The notes beneath the pieces are model-generated. The model ran no database searches. It saw nothing but the letters and a program-made list of their open reading frames with translations, and was not told the DNA's origin. DNA of 9,574 nt from JBGPBY01 sp041481485 (GTDB lineage Bacteria; Acidobacteriota; Terriglobia; 20CM-2-55-15), in the NCBI GenBank assembly GCA_041481485.1, contig JBGPBY010000274.1:1-9574 (forward strand), read 5' to 3'. Every line of letters starts with the position of its first letter. Within the stretch, counting starts at the first letter, position 1. The translations under genes were made by a program, and so were the position numbers. Below, one piece after another: positions 5,848 to 9,574 of the stretch.

Positions 5848-6972
5848 TCAGAGCGATGATGGCCAATGATATTCCTGAGCGATGGCTTTGAAAATATCTC
5901 CCCAGATCTTTGAGAAATCATCGTTGATGTTGATCATCATGATTGCGCCCTGACCGGTATGGGCAAAGCCAACCATTCTGGACTCGAATCCGAGATTGCT
6001 CCCGTCGTGAGAAAAGCGAAGGGTTTCGTTTTTGCCATCGATGAAAACGCCGAGTGCGTCGTCGGACCGGCAAAAAAAGCAGGCCTTCGGCTGACGGGTC
6101 AGCATCATTTCGGTCATTGTTTGAGAAAGCACCGGATTTGCAGTTCCAGCCAGTTGCTCCTGAATCCCGATGACAAATCGGGCGAGATCCGACGGAGTCG
6201 TCCAAAGGCCCGCGGCCGCCATTTCGGGATGCACGCGCCACAGCCCGCGAGTTGGATTTCCCATCGGGTTGTGTCCGCTTGCCGCAGTCGCTTTTAGTAG
6301 AGCCGGCAACGGCTGCTCAAAGGTGCTGTTCATCATGCCGAGGGGCTTCAGCACTGCATCGAACATGAACTGTGGAAACGATTTGCCTGTGACATCAATG
6401 AGCAGTTGCTGCATGACTGTGTAACCGCCGCCGGAATATCTCCACGTGGAACCGGGAACCGATTCGATGCGAATCCCCGACTCTGACGGATACGCCGGCT
6501 GCACTCCCTCGAGTACTTGCAAGAGCGTGGGAATGCGATCTCCTTCGACGTACCCAGTAAAGCCGTGCATATTGAACCCGGCGGTGTGATTCAGAATGCC
6601 ACGCAATGTCGGTTTCTTTTCTTTCGTGAATGGGTTGTCGGGTACTTTCCAGGAACGCAATGCCGTGTTGACGTCCGCATCGAGCGAGAGTTTGCCTTCC
6701 TGCACAAGCCTCATGGCGCTCATCGCAGAAACGGACTTACTGATGGATCCAGCCTGAAACAGCGTCGCAGTGGTTACCGGAGTCTTCCGGTTTCTATCGG
6801 TAAAGCCGTAGCCTTTTGCTTTAACGATCATGCCATTCTGGATAATGGCAATGGACAGACCGGGAATCGACCGCTGCGCCATCCGCTTCTCGATGAGATC
6901 GTCCAATGCGTCCGCATTCAGACGGAGAGCGTGGATGAACAGCAGAAGCGTGAAGAGTAGTTTTTTCGTCAC
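5848..6972 (-). CDS. Secreted serine hydrolase, class C beta-lactamase-like
   Basis: A 374-residue serine hydrolase of the beta-lactamase/DD-peptidase superfamily (Pfam Beta-lactamase, class C type). The catalytic pair S76-I-S-K79 (SxxK) lies in FQAGSISKSVSAM. Y179-S-G is the second motif. HDG (322-324), in RFSHDGSNLGFES, takes the place of the KTG box, as in many esterase or peptidase members. An N-terminal signal peptide (KKLLFTLLLFIHALRLNA) sends it to the periplasm. A CFFC pair at residues 298-301 is an unusual addition. The likely start is GTG at 6972: it has GGAG 6 bp upstream and opens directly with the signal peptide. An in-frame ATG at 7014 has no such site and would add 14 charged residues. 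It could be an esterase, a D-amino peptidase or a true beta-lactamase; the sequence does not decide. It lies 63 bp downstream of the co-oriented regulator gene. No link to the distant BlaI-like pair is shown. Confidence 0.9.
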   Translation of the reverse strand: MTKKLLFTLLLFIHALRLNADALDDLIEKRMAQRSIPGLSIAIIQNGMIVKAKGYGFTDRNRKTPVTTATLFQAGSISKSVSAMSAMRLVQEGKLSLDADVNTALRSWKVPDNPFTKEKKPTLRGILNHTAGFNMHGFTGYVEGDRIPTLLQVLEGVQPAYPSESGIRIESVPGSTWRYSGGGYTVMQQLLIDVTGKSFPQFMFDAVLKPLGMMNSTFEQPLPALLKATAASGHNPMGNPTRGLWRVHPEMAAAGLWTTPSDLARFVIGIQEQLAGTANPVLSQTMTEMMLTRQPKACFFCRSDDALGVFIDGKNETLRFSHDGSNLGFESRMVGFAHTGQGAIMMININDDFSKIWGDIFKAIAQEYHWPSSL

Positions 6973-7035
6973 GTCAGACTCCAATCGATGGCGGGTTAGA
7001 CGCAACGTCACCATTAACGTTGAAGGATGGTTAGT

Positions 7036-7962
7036 TCAACCTTTTTTCTTATCCCATGAAAATGGCCGAAGTTCCTCCGGATGAGCACGGATGTAGGCCG
7101 CAACACGATGACGCTTTTGTGGTCCGCGTCCGTCGCTGTCAAGGCCGGCGTCATTCAGAATCTCCGGCTTGTATTCGTCGATTCTTGCGAAAACGGACAT
7201 CCAGCGCTTCTTAATGGCTTCAATGCTCAATCCAAGGTCCGCGCTGAGTTCTGCGTCGGTCTTGCCGGCAAGAGCCGCGGCGAGAAGTTTTTGTTCCGCA
7301 GGGCGCAGGCGGAGCACTGGCGCCTGGTAACGATACATCTTCGCAGCCACGGAATACGGCGCGGTAAGCACACTTTCACGGGTGACCACGACCAGCGCGC
7401 TCTCGGTTTCCTGAAATTCTGCGATCAGCCGGTAGGTGCCTGTGGCTTGGGCCAGGGCGATGCTGGCATGGCCGACGGCTTCCTTCAATACGCGGTTGAA
7501 GCGATAGCCCGTAAAATGTTCAACGAAGCTGGTGCCCAATAACGCCTGAGCTTCTGCGAGTTGATCGGCATTCATGATGCCGTCACGCCAGGTTCCGTAC
7601 ATGTTGACGAAGTCGATGCCTTCGCCGGCATTCCCATCGCCGATTTGCGCAGAACTCAACACGACCGGTGCTTCCGCAGCCAGCCCGGCAATGATCCTGG
7701 AGTTCAGGCCTGGACGAGGCTTTTGGATTTCCCCATCCGCGAATGCTTTTGTGACAAACACTCCCATGCCGCACGCGACGATCTTGTGCCCTTTAAGCGG
7801 ATGTTCGGACTCAATCACGTTTGCAAGAAACGATGGATTATTCAGCAGAGTCTTCCAGACACGAAGTGCGATGCTTCGCCCAACGATCTGGTCTCCCAGG
7901 CATGCGGGTTGAATATCGAGACATTCCGTTAGATCGGATTCCGTGATGGGACGCCAGTACAT
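7036..7962 (-). CDS. GNAT-like N-terminus fused to LuxR-type HTH regulator
   Basis: A 308-residue putative transcription factor. The C-terminal part (about residues 217-261) has a LuxR/GerE-type helix-turn-helix: LRLRPAEQKLLAAALAGKTD, then AELSADLGLSIEAIKKRW. It is followed by a basic tail (QKRHRVAAYIRAHPEELRP). The N-terminus, starting MYWRPITESDL, resembles the first strand and helix of GNAT acetyltransferases. No clear acetyl-CoA loop (Q/R-x-x-G-x-G/A) was found, so it may be a degenerate sensor module. The middle region (about 90-200) is unassigned. I prefer the ATG at 7962 because the GNAT-type opening starts there and because a dyad half-site overlaps the alternative ATG at 8010, which would add 16 residues. 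Neither has a good ribosome-binding site. There is no signal peptide, so it is cytoplasmic. The serine hydrolase gene 63 bp downstream is a likely co-transcribed partner or target; that is inferred from spacing. Confidence 0.75.
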   Translation of the reverse strand: MYWRPITESDLTECLDIQPACLGDQIVGRSIALRVWKTLLNNPSFLANVIESEHPLKGHKIVACGMGVFVTKAFADGEIQKPRPGLNSRIIAGLAAEAPVVLSSAQIGDGNAGEGIDFVNMYGTWRDGIMNADQLAEAQALLGTSFVEHFTGYRFNRVLKEAVGHASIALAQATGTYRLIAEFQETESALVVVTRESVLTAPYSVAAKMYRYQAPVLRLRPAEQKLLAAALAGKTDAELSADLGLSIEAIKKRWMSVFARIDEYKPEILNDAGLDSDGRGPQKRHRVAAYIRAHPEELRPFSWDKKKG

Positions 7963-8007
7963 CGTATTCGTTTGCAGGATCCAAATTCGGCGAACCGTAG
8001 CATAAGC

Positions 8008-8074
8008 CATTTGTCAATGCATTCTGTTTTCTAAGAAATCAGCGTGTGACAAATGTCATGGCCGGACCATGACA
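8008..8074. promoter_or_regulatory. Cluster of TGTCA dyads upstream of the LuxR-type regulator
   Basis: Several nested inverted repeats share one half-site. CATTTGTCA (8008-8016) pairs with TGACAAATG (8047-8055). TGACA (8047-8051) pairs with TGTCA (8054-8058) over 2 bp. TGTCATGG (8054-8061) pairs with CCATGACA (8067-8074) over 5 bp. This makes four TGTCA/TGACA half-sites in 67 bp just upstream of the regulator start at 7962. A weak -10-like TATGCT (minus strand, 8004-7999) lies at the edge of the cluster. The layout is typical of a multi-site, possibly autoregulated operator. The binding protein is not known. Confidence 0.55.
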
Positions 8075-8090
8075 GTCACTACTGTCCCAG

Positions 8091-8155
8091 CTCCTTCACG
8101 ACAACGAAAATTCAGTCTGAAAAACTGGTGCGCGGTTTATGACGGTGTGAAGGAG
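8091..8155. repeat. Spaced inverted repeat with decayed palindrome core
   Basis: CTCCTTCAC (8091-8099) and GTGAAGGAG (8147-8155) are perfect 9-bp inverted arms 47 bp apart. Within them, GCGCGGTTTATGACGG (about 8130-8145) differs at two of sixteen positions from the arm core of the repeat at 5751-5778. This looks like a decayed solo arm of the same family. No gene is seen in 8075-8171. Confidence 0.4.
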
Positions 8156-8171
8156 TGCGATACCAAGAAAT

Positions 8172-8275
8172 CCCTCTCCCAACGGGAGAGGGCGGCCGAA
8201 GGCCGGGTGAGGGGTACCGCACGTAAAAATTGTTACTTGTGGTACCCCTCACCGGCCGCTGTGCGGCCCCCTCTG
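8172..8275. repeat. Compound hairpin repeat of a second family
   Basis: The block starts with CCCTCTCCC-AAC-GGGAGAGGG (8172-8192), then CGGCC-GAA-GGCCG (8193-8205). GGCCGGGTGAGGGGTACC (8201-8218) pairs with GGTACCCCTCACCGGCC (8241-8257) with one bulged G, around a 22-nt AT-rich loop. A weaker extension, GCGGCCCCCTCT (8263-8274), mirrors GGGAGAGGGCGGCC on the other side. It lies just past the 3' end of the minus-strand gene at 8302-9327 and may help end that transcript. Blocks of this general CCCTCTCCC/GGGAGAGGG type are common intergenic palindromes in several bacterial phyla (general knowledge). Confidence 0.85.
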
Positions 8276-8301
8276 ATCGCCTGTCCCTACCATAGTCCGC
8301 A

Positions 8302-9327
8302 CTATTTGAGTTCAATGGGAAGCAGCCGCAGCTGATTGAGGCGAAGACGTATGAGTTGTGCCATCACACGATCTGCTGTCAGCCGGGGATACGCTGATTT
8401 TGCAAACTCCGTCCAGGCATCGCGAAGTTTCAGCCAGGATCGTTGTGTGTCTCGTATTCCTTCCCGCTTTACCGTGCCGAGCGAAAAAGTCTCTTCGGGC
8501 GCCTGCATGATTTTCTGATAGAGCCCATTCATTTCCGCATCGAGGTTCTTTGCATCGGTGGCTGTCGCAGCGGGAATGTCTTCCCTGGAAAACCGCTGGA
8601 GGTTAATGAGGAACTGATCCCGGAGCTTGCCCTGGTCTGAGTACTGAAACATGACACGCGCCGAGCCCGACAGATCGAGTTCACTCCCAGTCCGCATATT
8701 TTCAAAATTTTCTTCAGCAGCATGGAGCCGGTCGTAGAGCCGGCGTTGTGCGGGTGTCAGTTTGGCGGTAATGGCAAGCAGCTTCTTATCGCGTTCGGCG
8801 TCAGCAAACCGTTGCTGCACCTCGGCGCACTTGCCCATGGTGAGGCCGCTGGTGCCGTCGTCGCACATATCGAAAGCCGGGTCCTGCGGCTTGCCATCCT
8901 TCATGGAGCTCAAATGTTCGAGCCGCCCCGTCATTTCCGCAGGCGCCGCCCACTGCTGCTCGCAGGCAAATTGCATTGCCAGTTCGATGTTCTTCGGCGT
9001 GCCTCGGCCATTGGCATAGAGCATCGCCAGCACGCCGACGCCACGGTTCATGTTGGCGTGTACCGTATCAGGATGCGCGCGTTCAAACCACGCGCACTGA
9101 AGTGCGGCGGCAAAATCCGGTTTCGATCCAAACCCGTAGTACAGCGCTTCGGAGTCGCATTTTCCCAGTTGAGCCGGACTTAGCGGTCCGGTGAGTTTCG
9201 GATCACTCACTGGCTTTGCGGTGATCTCTTTGCAAACCGTTTCCCAGTCTTCAAATTTCGATTTTGAATTCTGCGCAAACAAGGACAGCGTGCATGCGAA
9301 CAACATCGCGATACGCAGTGTTTTCAT
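8302..9327 (-). CDS. Secreted protein with Sel1-like and LprI-like regions
   Basis: A 341-residue exported protein with a signal peptide at residues 1-18 (MKTLRIAMLFACTLSLFA). Residues about 95-123 (GVGVLAMLYANGRGTPKNIELAMQFACE) match one Sel1-like repeat. Residues about 175-235 are charged and helical. Residues about 257-336 resemble the LprI/DUF1311 domain, with LDAEMNGLYQKIM and then IRDTQRSWLKLRDAWTEFAK, the usual Q-x-x-W-x-x-x-R-D signature. The domain is known from lysozyme-inhibitor-type lipoproteins. The cysteines that normally follow this signature are missing (DAWTEF, RVMAQL). Six cysteines instead lie in the N-terminal half (C12 in the signal, and C32, C57, C78, C122, C155, C167; five or more in pairs if exported). 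A periplasmic role in protein binding or envelope protection is possible but not shown. The start ATG has only a weak GGA upstream. It is probably a single-gene unit. Confidence 0.8.
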   Translation of the reverse strand: MKTLRIAMLFACTLSLFAQNSKSKFEDWETVCKEITAKPVSDPKLTGPLSPAQLGKCDSEALYYGFGSKPDFAAALQCAWFERAHPDTVHANMNRGVGVLAMLYANGRGTPKNIELAMQFACEQQWAAPAEMTGRLEHLSSMKDGKPQDPAFDMCDDGTSGLTMGKCAEVQQRFADAERDKKLLAITAKLTPAQRRLYDRLHAAEENFENMRTGSELDLSGSARVMFQYSDQGKLRDQFLINLQRFSREDIPAATATDAKNLDAEMNGLYQKIMQAPEETFSLGTVKREGIRDTQRSWLKLRDAWTEFAKSAYPRLTADRVMAQLIRLRLNQLRLLPIELK

Positions 9328-9371
9328 GAACGCGAATTATTCCACGGCGACCTCACAGCGCGTATGCAATT

Positions 9372-9395
9372 CTCGAATTCGTGATTGAATTCGAG
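9372..9395. promoter_or_regulatory. Perfect 9-bp inverted repeat between divergent genes
   Basis: CTCGAATTC (9372-9380) and GAATTCGAG (9387-9395) are exact reverse complements around a 6-nt centre. The dyad lies 45 bp upstream of the start of the minus-strand gene at 9327 and about 50 bp before the rightward small ORF, where it could serve as a regulator site for either. It has no T-run, so a terminator is unlikely. Confidence 0.45.
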
Positions 9396-9430
9396 TATCG
9401 TTTCGTAAGTTAAGTTGCGGGGCCATCCGC

Positions 9431-9436
9431 AAGGAG
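9431..9436 (+). promoter_or_regulatory. Strong Shine-Dalgarno site of the small ORF
   Basis: AAGGAG is a near-complete ribosome-binding site, 9 bp before the ATG at 9446 and 12 bp before a second ATG at 9449. It is the strongest translation signal in the window and is the main reason for calling the small ORF that follows. Confidence 0.6.
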
Positions 9437-9445
9437 TACATCCAA

Positions 9446-9538
9446 ATGATGCGTAAGTTCAGAACTCCTGACATACCCCTATGGGAATTTGTCCGGTTTG
9501 TGATCATGCAGAAAACCCAGCCACGGCGAACCGCATGA
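9446..9538 (+). CDS. Small ORF, 30 codons, coupled to the next gene
   Basis: A 30-residue ORF starting MMRKFRTPDIPLWEFVRF and ending in a basic tail (KTQPRRTA). It is not recognised. It has a strong AAGGAG site, and its TGA overlaps the ATG of the next reading frame (ATGA at 9535-9538), a usual sign of translational coupling. It may be a real small protein that starts an operon, or a leader peptide that controls the downstream gene. The hydrophobic stretch (PLWEFVRFVIM) is too short and too charged for a sure membrane segment. The case rests on translation signals only; conservation cannot be judged here. Confidence 0.45.
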   Translation: MMRKFRTPDIPLWEFVRFVIMQKTQPRRTA

Positions 9539-9574
9539 GTAGTCCGGTACCAGGAAAGCGGGTTTCGGTTTTGT
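9535..9574 (+). CDS. Start of a gene cut by the window edge
   Basis: An open frame begins with ATG at 9535, overlapping the stop of the small ORF by 4 bp, and runs MSSPVPGKRVSVL to the window end. Thirteen residues are too few to assign a family. There is no strong ribosome-binding site of its own, in line with translation coupled to the small ORF. The frame could still close soon after the edge. Confidence 0.4.
   Translation, partial: MSSPVPGKRVSVL

Noticed and set aside
6517..6960. A 147-codon plus-strand ORF antisense to the serine hydrolase
   Set aside because: It is the mirror frame of a gene with all three catalytic motifs, and it has no independent start signals.
251..6972. The BlaI-like pair and the beta-lactamase-like hydrolase as one antibiotic resistance unit
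   Set aside because: They lie more than 2 kb apart in opposite orientations with unrelated genes between. The protease lacks a penicillin sensor, and the hydrolase promoter region has no TACGA-N6-TCGTA dyad.
7019..7046. GTTGAA...TTCAAC hairpin followed by T6, as a terminator
   Set aside because: The T-run follows only on the plus strand, where no gene ends. For the leftward transcript the run precedes the stem, and part of it encodes the end of the regulator.
8722..9183. A 153-codon plus-strand ORF antisense to the Sel1/LprI-like gene
   Set aside because: It is antisense to a gene with a signal peptide and domain motifs. Its composition is not protein-like.

Overview
The window looks like an accessory chromosomal stretch from an Acidobacteriota-type genome. 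This is an inference from gene architecture, not from a marker gene. The main support is a BlaI-like repressor paired with an M56 (BlaR1-type) membrane metalloprotease that carries a long tail of carboxypeptidase-regulatory-like beta domains. Further support comes from several secreted proteins of uncertain role and from palindromic intergenic repeats placed at gene 3' ends. No rRNA, tRNA, CRISPR array, phage gene or transposase was seen.

Layout. Positions 1-213 are gene-free, with long G, C and T runs and hairpin-like dyads. Positions 214-3498 (+) hold a regulatory pair: a BlaI/MecI-type repressor (251-661) behind a TTGACA promoter whose spacer contains a perfect half-site dyad, then a 944-residue M56 protease (664-3498) two bases later. 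Positions 3499-3806 are intergenic and contain the first copy of a long palindromic repeat. At 3807-4169 (+) lies a small VOC/glyoxalase-fold protein with four candidate metal ligands. It converges, 6 bp apart, on a secreted SnoaL/NTF2-like protein (4176-4745, -). Divergent from that is a secreted cysteine-containing protein of unknown family (4896-5732, +). A second, perfect palindromic repeat (5751-5839) fills the gap to a convergent secreted class-C beta-lactamase-like serine hydrolase (5848-6972, -).

Upstream of the hydrolase and in the same orientation is a regulator with a GNAT-like N-terminus and a LuxR-type C-terminal HTH (7036-7962, -). It is preceded by a cluster of TGTCA half-sites. 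A different repeat block (8172-8275) follows the 3' end of a secreted Sel1/LprI-like protein (8302-9327, -). The right edge has a 30-codon ORF behind a strong AAGGAG site (9446-9538), whose stop overlaps the ATG of a gene cut off by the window edge.

Working relationships. The only clear functional unit is the repressor-protease pair. By analogy with BlaI/BlaR1, the protease would inactivate the repressor after an envelope signal. The penicillin-binding sensor domain is absent and the beta-domain tail takes its place, so the signal is unknown. The regulator at 7036-7962 and the serine hydrolase may form a two-gene unit (63 bp gap). The remaining genes look like single-gene units. I found no convincing complete multi-gene system of a new type. 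The best novelty candidates are the sensor-swapped protease, the repeat family, the GNAT-LuxR regulator with its operator cluster, and the coupled small ORF at the right edge.
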